DNA of 40,478 bases from Caldimonas manganoxidans ATCC BAA-369. GTDB lineage: Bacteria; Pseudomonadota; Gammaproteobacteria; Burkholderiales; Burkholderiaceae_C. Shown in pieces: positions 25,936-33,675 of this stretch. Positions within the stretch are counted from its first letter, which is position 1. The number at the start of each line of letters is the position of its first letter. Under the pieces are notes generated by a model. It had not been told where the DNA came from. It saw nothing but the letters and a program-made list of their open reading frames with translations, and ran no database searches. The stretch is from assembly GCF_000381125.1 (NCBI RefSeq), contig NZ_KB905953.1, positions 1 to 40,478 on the forward strand. Direction: 5' to 3'. Position numbers and translations under genes: made by a program.

Positions 25936-26517
25936 ATGCCTAAGACTTTGTACACCACGGCCGTGGCCGCCGCCATCGGCGCTGCGTCCTGGGCCGCGTC
26001 GGCCCAAAGCGCCACCTATGTCATCGACCCGACCCACACCTTCGTGACATTCGAAGTCGATCACCTGGGCATCAGCACCAACCGGGGCCGCTTCGACAAG
26101 AAAGAAGGCACGGTGCAGTTCGACCGCGCGGGCAAGACCGGCAAAGTGGAGCTGACGATCGACACCGCCTCGATCAACACCGGCACGGCGCAGTTCAACC
26201 GCCATCTGCAAAGCAAGGACTTTTTCAATTCGGCCGAACACCCCAGCGCCAAATTCGTTGCCGATCAGTTCCGCTTCGACGGCGACAAAGTCTCCGAAGT
26301 CGCCGGCACGCTCACCTTGCTGGGACAAACCCATCCGGTGGTGCTCAAGGCCAAGCGCTTCAATTGCACGCAGCACCCCATGCTCAAGCGCGAGGTCTGC
26401 GGCGGAGACTTCGAAACCACCATCCAGCGCAGCCGCTGGGGCATGGACTATGGACTGAAGATGGGCATGGCTGACGACGTGAAACTGCTCATCCAGGTCG
26501 AAGCCATCAAACAGTGA
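25936..26517 (+). CDS. yceI: YceI family periplasmic protein (second copy)
   Basis: A 193-residue protein with a signal peptide (to ASAQS, about 24) and the classical YceI sequence: YVIDPTHTFVTFEVDHLGIS, RGRFDKKEGTVQFDR, TASINTG, HLQSKDFFNSAEHPSAKFVA and TLLGQTHPVVLKAKRFNC. Two cysteines (NCTQHPMLKREVCGG) sit where the family often has them. ATG 25936 follows a strong AAGGAG. It is the third gene of a cytochrome b561-yceI-yceI unit, suggesting quinone or isoprenoid handling linked to the cytochrome. This copy is the one most like E. coli YceI. Confidence 0.93.
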   Translation: MPKTLYTTAVAAAIGAASWAASAQSATYVIDPTHTFVTFEVDHLGISTNRGRFDKKEGTVQFDRAGKTGKVELTIDTASINTGTAQFNRHLQSKDFFNSAEHPSAKFVADQFRFDGDKVSEVAGTLTLLGQTHPVVLKAKRFNCTQHPMLKREVCGGDFETTIQRSRWGMDYGLKMGMADDVKLLIQVEAIKQ

Positions 26518-26677
26518 GCCAGTGCCGTGGGCCGGGCCGTCGACGGAACAGCCTGCGCGGCACGGCCCACACGTCCGCCACCCGACCCAACAGGCCCGCC
26601 CACGACTGGGTGACGAACACCCCCAGGCGGGGGTCTCCGATAGAGCCACACCTGGTGACGCTCCGGGCCCTCACGGC

Positions 26678-27091
26678 TCATGACCCGGCCTCGGGACGAA
26701 TCAGTGCCACCAGCTCCGGCAAGCGCGCCAGCATGGCGCGCTGCGCGTCTGCTTCGATACGCCGGTACAGCTCAAGCACCTTGCGCCCGGTGGCGCTGAG
26801 CTGCGCGCCCCCGCCCGCCGCGCCCCCGCGCTGGGTGAGCACCAAGGGCTCGACGAAGTCTCGATTCATCGCTTGCACCAGCGACCACACCCGCTGGTAG
26901 CTCATGCCCAGCCGCCGCCCGGCTTCGGCCAAAGAGCCGGTCTCGTCGATGCACTGGAGCACATCGGCCTTGCCCGGGCCGATGGCCACGGCATGTTTGA
27001 TCTGCACGCGAAACCGCGTCTGGGCATGGGCCCTCGCAGGAACAGGAGACAGGCGCTGGGCAGGCATGGGAGGGGCTGGGGCGACTTTCAT
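26678..27091 (-). CDS. Short ModE-type regulator (DNA-binding domain only)
   Basis: A 137-residue winged helix-turn-helix protein matching the N-terminal domain of the molybdate regulator ModE. The recognition region reads GKADVLQCIDETGSLAEAGR then RLGMSYQRVWSLVQAMN (about 40-76), followed by the Gly-rich wing GGAAGGGAQLSATG. The molybdate-binding MOP/TOBE domains of full ModE are absent, so how it senses metal is unclear. A disordered Pro/Ala-rich start (about 1-24) precedes the domain. ATG 27091 follows TGGAG at good spacing. It is divergent from modABC, and its start codon lies inside a palindromic site that could allow autoregulation. Confidence 0.88.
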   Translation of the reverse strand: MKVAPAPPMPAQRLSPVPARAHAQTRFRVQIKHAVAIGPGKADVLQCIDETGSLAEAGRRLGMSYQRVWSLVQAMNRDFVEPLVLTQRGGAAGGGAQLSATGRKVLELYRRIEADAQRAMLARLPELVALIRPEAGS

Positions 27092-27132
27092 CGTTATACT
27101 CCACGAACGATATCGATGGACATAGATATCGA
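27089..27132. promoter_or_regulatory. Candidate ModE-type operator between modE and modA
   Basis: CATCGTTAT (27089-27097) and ATATCGATG (27110-27118) form an imperfect inverted repeat across 12 bases, and GATATCGA appears twice (27109-27116 and 27125-27132) with 16-bp spacing. ModE operators are palindromes built of CGTTATAT-like halves, which these resemble. The site overlaps the modE start and lies about 35-78 bases before modA. TATACT at 27095-27100 may be a -10 element for modA. Confidence 0.6.
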
Positions 27133-27166
27133 GGTGGTGTGCAAGACGGCGTCCCGGGGGGTTGCG

Positions 27167-27940
27167 ATGTTGCGACGGTTCATTGGCATTGGGCTGGCCT
27201 GCTTGGTCTGGGCCTCTGCCTCGGTGGGGGCTCAGACGCCGCCCACCGTGGCCGCGGCCTCGGACCTGAAGTTCGCTTTGGAGGAAGTGGCCGCTCAGTT
27301 CCGACGCGACACCGGGCATGAACTGCGCCTGGTGTTCGGCTCCTCGGGCCACTTCTATGCGCAGATTTTGCAGGGCGCGCCGTTTCAGATGTTCATGTCG
27401 GCCGATGAGGACTTCGTCTTCAAACTCGCCGACGCGGACAAGACCCGTGACCGCGGACGCCTGTACGCGCTGGGCCGCATCGGCATCCTGGTGCCGCAGG
27501 GCTCGCCCTTGAAAGCCGACGGCCAACTGCGCGATGTGGCCGCGGCCCTGCGCGACGGCCGCCTCCAGCGCTTTGCGATCGCCAACCCCGAGCATGCCCC
27601 CTATGGGGCCCGCGCCAAAGAAGCCTTGCAGCATGCCGGCCTGTGGTCGGCCCTGCAGCCGCACCTCGTGTATGGGGAGAACATTTCCCAAGCGGCCCAG
27701 TTCGTCACCTCGGGCGCGGCCCAAGCGGGCATCGTGGCGCTGTCGCTGGCCCGGGCTCCTTCGGTGGCTCGGCGGGGCCAGTTCGAGCTGATTCCCGAGT
27801 CCTGGCACCAGCCCTTGCGTCAGCGCATGGTCTTGATGAAAGACGCACCGCCAGCGCTCGAGGCGTTCTACGACTACCTGATCCGCCCACCCGCCCAGGC
27901 GATCATGAGTCGCTACGGCTTCGAGCTCCCCAAAGAGTGA
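27167..27940 (+). CDS. modA: Molybdate ABC transporter, periplasmic binding protein
   Basis: ModA captures molybdate (or tungstate) in the periplasm for the ModBC importer. The 257-residue protein has a signal peptide (MLRRFIGIGLACLVWASASV, cut near GAQ) and the family sequences AAASDLKFALEEVAAQF, VFGSSGHFYAQILQGAPFQM and FMSADEDFV, then TSGAAQAGIVALSL and the C-terminal FYDYLIRPPAQAIMSRYGFE. The ATG at 27167 was preferred over the longer frame starting at 27117, because it starts right at the signal peptide and has a GGGGGG stretch upstream. Six bases separate it from modB. Confidence 0.95.
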   Translation: MLRRFIGIGLACLVWASASVGAQTPPTVAAASDLKFALEEVAAQFRRDTGHELRLVFGSSGHFYAQILQGAPFQMFMSADEDFVFKLADADKTRDRGRLYALGRIGILVPQGSPLKADGQLRDVAAALRDGRLQRFAIANPEHAPYGARAKEALQHAGLWSALQPHLVYGENISQAAQFVTSGAAQAGIVALSLARAPSVARRGQFELIPESWHQPLRQRMVLMKDAPPALEAFYDYLIRPPAQAIMSRYGFELPKE

Positions 27941-27946
27941 CGCGCC

Positions 27947-28612
27947 ATGGACTGGCAGGCACTGGTCCTGTCGCTGAAGCTGGCCGCCGCCACGCTGGCC
28001 GTGCTGTTGCCGCTGGGCTTGATCTTGGGGCGCTGGTTGGCTCGCACTCGCATGGCGGGCAAAGCATGGATCGAAGCCGTGGTGGTGCTGCCCCTGGTGC
28101 TGCCGCCCACGGTGCTGGGCTACTACCTGCTGGTGGGGCTGGGCGGGGCCTCGCCGCTGGGGCGATGGTTGGCCGACCACTTCGACATCCGCCTGACGTT
28201 CAATTTCACCGGCTTGCTCCTGGCCTCGGTGATATTCAACATCCCCTTCATGGTGCAGCCCGTGCAACGCGCCTTCGAGGCGATCCCGCGCAATCTGGCC
28301 GAGGCCGCCGCGGTCAGTGGCCTGTCGGGTTGGCAAACCTTTTGGCGCATCGAGCTGCCACTGGCATGGCCGGGCGTGCTGTCGGCCATGGTGCTGACCT
28401 TCGTGCACACGCTGGGCGAGTTTGGCGTGGTGCTGATGGTCGGCGGCAGCATCCCCGGTGAGACCAAGACCATCGCCATCGCGATCTACGACCGGGTGCA
28501 GGCGTTCGACCTGCAAGCCGCCGACCGCATGGCGCTGGTGCTGCTGCTGTTTTCGCTCGGCGCGGTGGCCGCGTCCTTCTTCGCATCGGCCCGGTTGTGG
28601 GTGAAGCGATGA
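27947..28612 (+). CDS. modB: Molybdate ABC transporter permease
   Basis: ModB is the inner-membrane channel subunit. The 221-residue protein has about five to six transmembrane helices, the family start LSLKLAAATLAVLLPLGLIL, VLPLVLPPTVLGYYLL, and the cytoplasmic EAA loop ANEL-equivalent AVSGLSGWQTFWRIELPLAWP (about 125-145) that docks onto ModC. FVHTLGEFGVVLMVGGSIPG is a highly conserved ModB block. Its stop codon overlaps the modC ATG (ATGA), so translation is coupled. Confidence 0.95.
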   Translation: MDWQALVLSLKLAAATLAVLLPLGLILGRWLARTRMAGKAWIEAVVVLPLVLPPTVLGYYLLVGLGGASPLGRWLADHFDIRLTFNFTGLLLASVIFNIPFMVQPVQRAFEAIPRNLAEAAAVSGLSGWQTFWRIELPLAWPGVLSAMVLTFVHTLGEFGVVLMVGGSIPGETKTIAIAIYDRVQAFDLQAADRMALVLLLFSLGAVAASFFASARLWVKR

Positions 28613-29730
28613 ACACGGCCCTGTTCGTCGAGATCGAGCAGACGCACCCCATGCCGCTGCAGGGCCGCTTTGGCTGTGCAGCCGGTGAGCTGACTGCGCT
28701 GGTGGGCCCCTCCGGGGCCGGCAAAACCTCGATGCTGCGCATCTTGGCCGGCCTGATGCGGCCCGCGCGGGGCCGCGTCCAAGTGGGCGAGGAGGTCTGG
28801 TGCGACACGGCCGCCGGCGTGCACCGCCGCCCGCAGGAACGGCACGTGGGCCTGGTGTTCCAACACTATGCACTGATGCCGCACCTCAGTGCGCAGGACA
28901 ACGTGGCCTTGTCGATGCTGCATCTGCCGCGCGCGCAGCGCAACGCCCGCGCGCGTCAATGGCTCGAGCACATGCGCCTGGATGCGGCGCTGCATGGGCG
29001 CCGGCCGGCCGAACTGTCCGGGGGGCAGCAGCAACGTGTGGCGCTGGCCCGCGCGCTGGCGCGCGAGCCCAAGCTGCTGCTGCTGGATGAACCGTTCTCG
29101 GCCGTGGATCAGATGAATCGCCAAGGTCTGTACGCCTTGTTGGCCGATCTGCGGCGCGAACTGGCCATCCCCATCGTGCTGGTCACGCACGACTTGCACG
29201 AAGCCCGACTCTTGGCCGATCAGCTCGTCGTGATGGATGCCGGGCGGGTGCTTCAGCAAGGCAGCCCGGCCGACATCCATCGGGCCCCGCGCAATGCGCG
29301 CGTGGCCGATCTGGTGGGGCTGCAAAACCGATTCGAAGGCGTGTGGCTGGGCCCGGCGGATCAGCCCGGGCAGGCATGGCTGTGCTGGCAGGCGCCAGGC
29401 GCCGCCCCCGGCGAGGGCCTGCGCCTGCGCGTGCGGGACAAAGGCAAGATCGCCGCGGGCCAAGCCGTGCATTGGGTCATCAGCAGCGAAGGCTTGCACC
29501 TGCTGGACGCCGATGAGGCGGTCGACGGCTGGCGCGTCACGGTGCGTGAAGCCCGCCACCTCGGAGAGATCAGCCTGGTGGGGTGTGAACTGGCCGAGCT
29601 GCCTGGCGTGAGGCTCAAGCTCACCGTGTCCGGCCCGCGGCGGTTGGGGCTGCACCCAGGCACGTCGCTGGGCCTGCGGCTCGACCCGGAGCTGGTGCAC
29701 GTGATGCCTTGGCGCCCACGCCCTGCTTGA
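28609..29730 (+). CDS. modC: Molybdate ABC transporter ATP-binding protein
   Basis: ModC energises molybdate import. The 373-residue protein has Walker A GPSGAGKT (33-40), the Q-loop VFQHYAL, the ABC signature LSGGQQQRVALARAL, Walker B LLLLDEPF and the switch His in VLVTHD, followed by a C-terminal MOP-like/TOBE region (from about 245; RFEGVWLGPADQ, VREARHLGEISLVGCEL) that in ModC can bind oxyanion. Translation starts at ATG 28609 overlapping the modB stop; a GTG at 28597 in frame is less likely. No molybdenum cofactor synthesis genes follow, so the cluster is transport plus regulator only. Confidence 0.95.
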   Translation: MNTALFVEIEQTHPMPLQGRFGCAAGELTALVGPSGAGKTSMLRILAGLMRPARGRVQVGEEVWCDTAAGVHRRPQERHVGLVFQHYALMPHLSAQDNVALSMLHLPRAQRNARARQWLEHMRLDAALHGRRPAELSGGQQQRVALARALAREPKLLLLDEPFSAVDQMNRQGLYALLADLRRELAIPIVLVTHDLHEARLLADQLVVMDAGRVLQQGSPADIHRAPRNARVADLVGLQNRFEGVWLGPADQPGQAWLCWQAPGAAPGEGLRLRVRDKGKIAAGQAVHWVISSEGLHLLDADEAVDGWRVTVREARHLGEISLVGCELAELPGVRLKLTVSGPRRLGLHPGTSLGLRLDPELVHVMPWRPRPA

Positions 29731-29754
29731 GCCTCAGCCAGCCCACCGTCGGAT

Positions 29755-29778
29755 CCGTGCGCCCATCCGTGCGCCCAT
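29755..29778. repeat. Tandem 12-bp repeat
   Basis: CCGTGCGCCCAT occurs twice in a row (29755-29766 and 29767-29778) in the 47-base space between the convergent modC and DUF1275 genes; the second copy touches the DUF1275 stop codon. No function is apparent. Confidence 0.7.
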
Positions 29779-30545
29779 CAGCGCGCCAGCATCCGACGCA
29801 CATCGTCCAGCACCGGAACGACCGCCAGCGCCGCCAGCAACACGGCCAACGGCACGGCCGCAACAAAGCCGAACGATTTGAATGCAGCCGCACCAACGAT
29901 GCCTCCGCTCAGAAAACAGCCCAGCACCTGCGCATGCAGGCGCAAGCGGTCGCGATTGGCGCGGACGACATACTGCGCATTGGCCCGCGGATCGCGGTTC
30001 CAATAAAACAAGCGCCCCAGCTCGATGCCCAAGTCGGTGAGGATGCCGGTCATGTGCGTCGTGCGAATCTCGGCCCGAGAGATCTTGGTGATGAGCGCGT
30101 TTTGCAAGCCCATCACGAAACACAGCAACAGCACCGTGGCCGGAACGATCAGGTCCGCCCGCCAGGCCAGATGAGCCCCCAGCAGCCCGAACACCAACAA
30201 CAACACGGCCTCCAGCAACAGGCTCAAGGCGTATTCGCTGTGCATCTGTCGCCGTCGGGCCCAATGGACGAAACCGGCGGTCGTGGCCGCGCCAGCCACG
30301 AAAGCCCCGACCGAGGCCGCCCCACCCAAGGCCAGTGCCATCTGACCCAACACCAAATCATCGGCGATCGCCGAGACGATGCCGGTCATGTGCGAGGTGT
30401 ATCGATGCACGGCCAAAAAGCCACCGGCATTGATGGCGCCAGCGACGAAGGCCAGGATCCGTCCGAGCTTCCTGTTGCTGCCAGGGCTGCGCTGCGGCGC
30501 CAGCAAGCGACGTAAGGTGGGTACAGGCATCCAAAGATTGTGCAT
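29778..30545 (-). CDS. DUF1275 (YoaK-type) integral membrane protein
   Basis: A 255-residue inner-membrane protein of the DUF1275/YoaK family, which has no established substrate. About six hydrophobic segments are visible: GRILAFVAGAINAGGFLAV (N-terminal family motif), MALALGGAASVGAFVAGAA, ALSLLLEAVLLLVFGLLGA, VPATVLLLCFVMGLQNAL, VLGCFLSGGIVGAAAFKSF and VAAVPLAVLLAALAVVPVL. The loop TTHMTGILTDLGIELGRLF is the conserved signature between helices. ATG 30545 was chosen; ATG 30530 and GTG 30548 are possible and none has a clear ribosome binding site. The 5' end lies inside the overlong PAP2 frame upstream. Confidence 0.82.
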   Translation of the reverse strand: MHNLWMPVPTLRRLLAPQRSPGSNRKLGRILAFVAGAINAGGFLAVHRYTSHMTGIVSAIADDLVLGQMALALGGAASVGAFVAGAATTAGFVHWARRRQMHSEYALSLLLEAVLLLVFGLLGAHLAWRADLIVPATVLLLCFVMGLQNALITKISRAEIRTTHMTGILTDLGIELGRLFYWNRDPRANAQYVVRANRDRLRLHAQVLGCFLSGGIVGAAAFKSFGFVAAVPLAVLLAALAVVPVLDDVRRMLAR

Positions 30546-31224
30546 CACGGATCACGGCCGGCGCCCGCGCCAGCCTGCGAGGCGCCAGCATGGCGCTGCA
30601 GGCCCAGCACAGCCACGCGGTCCACAGATGGTGGCTCACGAAGTGCGCCCCGCGCAGGGTTTGTCCCAGCGACAGCAAGACACCGGCGCTCACCACCGCC
30701 AGCGCCCAGCGCATGGCCATGCGGCGGTCGTGCGCCGCCCACATCCACACCCCGGGCAAGAAGGCAAATGCGGCGGTCGCATGTCCGGCCGGAAAGCAAT
30801 GTCCTGGGCCGCCATCGCCTTGGGCCGGCCACCACGACAACCAATGCGACACATAGCGTGCCGCGCCGCCGAAATCATGCATGTCCCAGGGACAGCTGGC
30901 CAGGCTGAGCCGCTTGATCGCCGGCACCAGCAACAGCAAGCCCAGGCTCAGCACCCAAGCCCGCCAGCGCTCACGCCGTGACGGCCTGCCCTCGGTCTGC
31001 GGCCCCATGGCCCAGGCGGCCCACAGCACCAGGGCCACGCCGGACAGCGCCCGCCCGCCTTCGTGCAACACGGTCTCGGTCAGCCAATGGTGGCGCCACG
31101 GGAACCCCGCCGCGCCGCCCAGTCGGTGGGCCACCCACAGATCGCCGCCGAGCGCCTCCCAAGCCAGGATCAGCAGCGCAGCGGCCAGCAGCGCCGGCCC
31201 TTGTGAAGCTTGCCGCGGAGTCAT
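30358..31224 (-). CDS. PAP2-family membrane phosphatase (possibly frameshift-extended)
   Basis: A 288-residue membrane phosphatase of the PAP2 superfamily, whose members dephosphorylate lipids such as undecaprenyl diphosphate or lipid A. It shows motif C1 KRLSLASCPWDM, C2 CFPAGHATAAFAFLPGVW (PSGH-type, here PAGH) and C3 SLGQTLRGAHFVSHHLWTAW, with six hydrophobic stretches before about residue 225. The last 60-65 residues (CTHLTSLAGAAAQPWQQQEA onward) look non-native and overlap DUF1275 by about 188 bases; a one-base shift would instead give a TGATG stop-start junction. The ATG overlaps the eptA stop, so it is co-translated with the phosphoethanolamine transferase and may act on the same lipids. 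Confidence 0.82.
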   Translation of the reverse strand: MTPRQASQGPALLAAALLILAWEALGGDLWVAHRLGGAAGFPWRHHWLTETVLHEGGRALSGVALVLWAAWAMGPQTEGRPSRRERWRAWVLSLGLLLLVPAIKRLSLASCPWDMHDFGGAARYVSHWLSWWPAQGDGGPGHCFPAGHATAAFAFLPGVWMWAAHDRRMAMRWALAVVSAGVLLSLGQTLRGAHFVSHHLWTAWLCWACSAMLAPRRLARAPAVIRDAQSLDACTHLTSLAGAAAQPWQQQEARTDPGLRRWRHQCRWLFGRASIHLAHDRHRLGDRR

Positions 31225-32900
31225 GGCGCCGGCCGCTGCGCTGCGGCCGGCGGCCGGCGGCAGCCCGCGATCAAATCCCAGGCCGGCTCGTACAGCGCCG
31301 TGCTCACCCCCGCAAGCGCCAAGACGGTGTGAAACACGTGGTCGTGCGCGGCGCCTTGCAGGGCGCGCTGGCGCAAGCAGCCCTCATCCAGGGACAAGCC
31401 CGCCGCATAGCCCGGCGAGAACCACATCACCATCGGCACGCGGGTTTGCTCGGCCGGGGCGATGGCATAGGGCAGGCCGTGCAAATACAGCTGCGCCTCG
31501 CCCAAGGATTCGCCATGGTCGGAGACATAGAGCATGGCGCTGTCCACCTGCGCGGCATGGGCCTTCAAGGTATCGATCAGGCGGCTGAGCACATGGTCGG
31601 TGTAAAGCAAGGCATTGTCATAGGCATTGACGATGGCCTCGCGTGAGCAGCGCTGCAACTCATCTTCCCGGCATTCCGGTTGGAAGCGAGCAAACGCTGA
31701 CGGATAGCGCCGGAAGTACGACGGGCCATGATTGCCCAGCATGTGCAGCACCAGCACCTGATCGTCTTGCAAACGCTTCAGCCGGTCGTCCAGCCCGGTG
31801 AGCAGGCCTTCGTCCCAGCAGGTGCCGTCGTGGCACAGCTGCGGCGGGGCCAGCTGCGCCACGGTCGTGTAGGGCAGCCCCTCGCACACGCCTTTGCAGC
31901 CGGTTTGGTTGTCGATCCACTGCACCGCCCAGCCCGCCCGGGCCAGCACGTGCAACAGCGACTCACTGCGGCGGATGCGGTCTTCGTCATAATCGCGCCG
32001 CCCCACCGGCGCAAACAAACACGGCACCGACACCTCGGTGTTGGTGCCGCAGCTTTGCACCGGCGCCACATTGATCACCCCACGCTCGGCCAGGCCGGGG
32101 GTGGTCTGACGGGCATAACCATTCAATCCCCAATTGGCCGCGCGCGCCGTCTCGCCCACCACCAGGACCACCACCCGCGGTCGGCGCGGGCCCGGCGGCA
32201 GGATGCGTTGTGCATCCAGCCCGAGGGGCGTGCGCGGGCCGGTCGCTTGCCTGGCATCGCCCGTCAACGCTTTCGCGACGGACCACAGCGGGGCGGCCGG
32301 CAGCAACCAATAACGCAGTTCTTTGTGGTTGCGCATCAGCGAAGCCAAGGGCTGGAACGTGGCCATCACCACGGCGATCAAAACCACGCTGGCCCCCAGC
32401 ACGGTGGCCGCCCGCCACGCCAACGCCTGCGGCCAGGAGCGGCGCGACAACGGCCACAGCATCACCACCGCGCTTGGCGGGCCCGCGTGCACCAGCACAT
32501 GCCAGAACAAGCCTGCCCCCAACAGCTCGCGCGCTTCGGCCGGCTGCGTGTGCAGCACATTGCGCAGCATCGAGGGGTCGAGGAAAACGCCGTAATGATC
32601 GACGTAATAGCTCGACACCGCCGCCACCAGCGTGAGTGCGACGGCCACCGGGCGAAACGCCCGCCCGGGCGCAAGCACCGACAACACCACCACGTTCAAC
32701 GCCAGCACGGCAAGCATCCAGGCGGCCAGCACGCCCCATGAAGCGCTGCCCAGATGTTCACGCACCGCGCCAAAGAACCGGTGGTGCTCCATCAGCAGCC
32801 ACCACAGGCTCAAGCCGACGATCAGCACTTCCGCAGGACAGGGGCGCAGCACCGCACGGCCGGCACGAACGGCCGGCCGAAGACGAAAAGACACAAACAT
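31221..32900 (-). CDS. eptA: Lipid A phosphoethanolamine transferase
   Basis: EptA moves phosphoethanolamine from phosphatidylethanolamine to lipid A, lowering the negative charge of the outer membrane. The 559-residue protein has five N-terminal membrane helices (to about residue 180) and a periplasmic sulfatase-like domain: VVGETARAANWGLNGYARQT (248-267, metal-binding Glu250), nucleophilic Thr in SCGTNTEVSVPC (283-294), HMLGNHGPSYFRRYP, and YVSDHGESLGE with YLHGLPYAIAP. Sizes match the family. ATG 32900 was chosen over GTG 32921 because the latter overlaps a direct repeat that looks regulatory. It is followed by a PAP2 phosphatase and is divergent from an OmpR-type two-component system, as in pmr/bas loci. 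Confidence 0.93.
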   Translation of the reverse strand: MFVSFRLRPAVRAGRAVLRPCPAEVLIVGLSLWWLLMEHHRFFGAVREHLGSASWGVLAAWMLAVLALNVVVLSVLAPGRAFRPVAVALTLVAAVSSYYVDHYGVFLDPSMLRNVLHTQPAEARELLGAGLFWHVLVHAGPPSAVVMLWPLSRRSWPQALAWRAATVLGASVVLIAVVMATFQPLASLMRNHKELRYWLLPAAPLWSVAKALTGDARQATGPRTPLGLDAQRILPPGPRRPRVVVLVVGETARAANWGLNGYARQTTPGLAERGVINVAPVQSCGTNTEVSVPCLFAPVGRRDYDEDRIRRSESLLHVLARAGWAVQWIDNQTGCKGVCEGLPYTTVAQLAPPQLCHDGTCWDEGLLTGLDDRLKRLQDDQVLVLHMLGNHGPSYFRRYPSAFARFQPECREDELQRCSREAIVNAYDNALLYTDHVLSRLIDTLKAHAAQVDSAMLYVSDHGESLGEAQLYLHGLPYAIAPAEQTRVPMVMWFSPGYAAGLSLDEGCLRQRALQGAAHDHVFHTVLALAGVSTALYEPAWDLIAGCRRPPAAAQRPAP

Positions 32901-32922
32901 GCCGCGATTGCAAGCGTTCACC

Positions 32923-32939
32923 CTGAAGCCAAACTGAAG
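32923..32939. promoter_or_regulatory. PmrA-box-like direct repeat between eptA and the two-component system
   Basis: On the minus strand CTTCAG-N5-CTTCAG (plus strand CTGAAG at 32923-32928 and 32934-32939) repeats with an exact 11-bp period. The PmrA/BasR consensus is a CTTAA-type half-site repeated with the same 5-base spacer. It lies 23 bases upstream of the eptA ATG and about 70 bases upstream of the regulator gene. The match to PmrA is in architecture, not in every base. Confidence 0.55.
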
Positions 32940-33006
32940 CCCCGGCGCAGCCGTGCTAGCGTACGGTCTGCAACCCCGTGTGGGGGACTTGACTGCGCTT
33001 CCTGCG

Positions 33007-33675
33007 ATGCGACTGCTCCTGATCGAAGACGACCGCTTGCTCGGCGGCGGCTTGCGCGACTACCTTGGCGCACTGGGCCATGCGGTGGATTGGGTCACCG
33101 AGGTGGCGCAGGCCGAGGTGCTGGCCAGCGAGCCCTATGACGCCTGGTTGATCGACTGGCAGCTGCCCGACGGCTCGGGGCTGGACTGGCTGCGCCGGCG
33201 GCGCCGGCAAGGCGACGCGACCGCCGCGCTGGTGCTGACGGCGCGCGACCGCGTGCACGAACGCATCGAAGGGCTGGACAGCGGCGCCGATGACTATCTG
33301 GTCAAGCCCTTCGACCCGGAGGAGCTGCTGGCCCGCCTGCGCGCGGTACAGCGCCGTGCGCAGGGCGGGGCCGGCCAGCCGCTGCGCTGGGGTACGCTGC
33401 GCATCGACCTCGGCCGCCGGCAAGTCCGCCGCGACGAGCAGCCGGTGGAGCTCACCGCACGCGAATGGGCGGTGCTCGAAGCCTTGATCCTGCGCGCCGG
33501 TCGGCTGGTGCCCAAGGCCGAGCTGGAGGCCCTGGTCTTCGCGCGCGAAGCCGAGGTGCACAGCAACGCGCTGGAGGTCCATGTCTCACACCTGCGGCGC
33601 AAGCTCGGCCCCGGCCTGATCGACACCGTGCGCGGGCTGGGCTACCGCTTGCGCCCCAGCGAGGCCGCCGAATGA
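33007..33675 (+). CDS. OmpR/PmrA-type response regulator
   Basis: A 222-residue DNA-binding response regulator. The receiver domain has acidic pocket EDD (7-9), phospho-acceptor Asp50 in LIDWQLPDGSGL and Lys100 in YLVKPFD; the C-terminal winged helix has VELTAREWAVLEALILRAGR and ALEVHVSHLRRKLG then TVRGLGYRLR, typical of the OmpR/PhoB class and close in style to PmrA and QseB. It is translated with the kinase (ATGA overlap) and faces eptA, so lipid A modification is its likely target. ATG 33007 has no strong ribosome binding site. Confidence 0.93.
   Translation: MRLLLIEDDRLLGGGLRDYLGALGHAVDWVTEVAQAEVLASEPYDAWLIDWQLPDGSGLDWLRRRRRQGDATAALVLTARDRVHERIEGLDSGADDYLVKPFDPEELLARLRAVQRRAQGGAGQPLRWGTLRIDLGRRQVRRDEQPVELTAREWAVLEALILRAGRLVPKAELEALVFAREAEVHSNALEVHVSHLRRKLGPGLIDTVRGLGYRLRPSEAAE

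Noticed and set aside
26527-26570. GTGGGCCG/CGGCCCAC inverted repeat after the second yceI as a terminator
   Set aside because: The loop is 28 bases and there is no T-run; pairs of this length are common in such GC-rich DNA.
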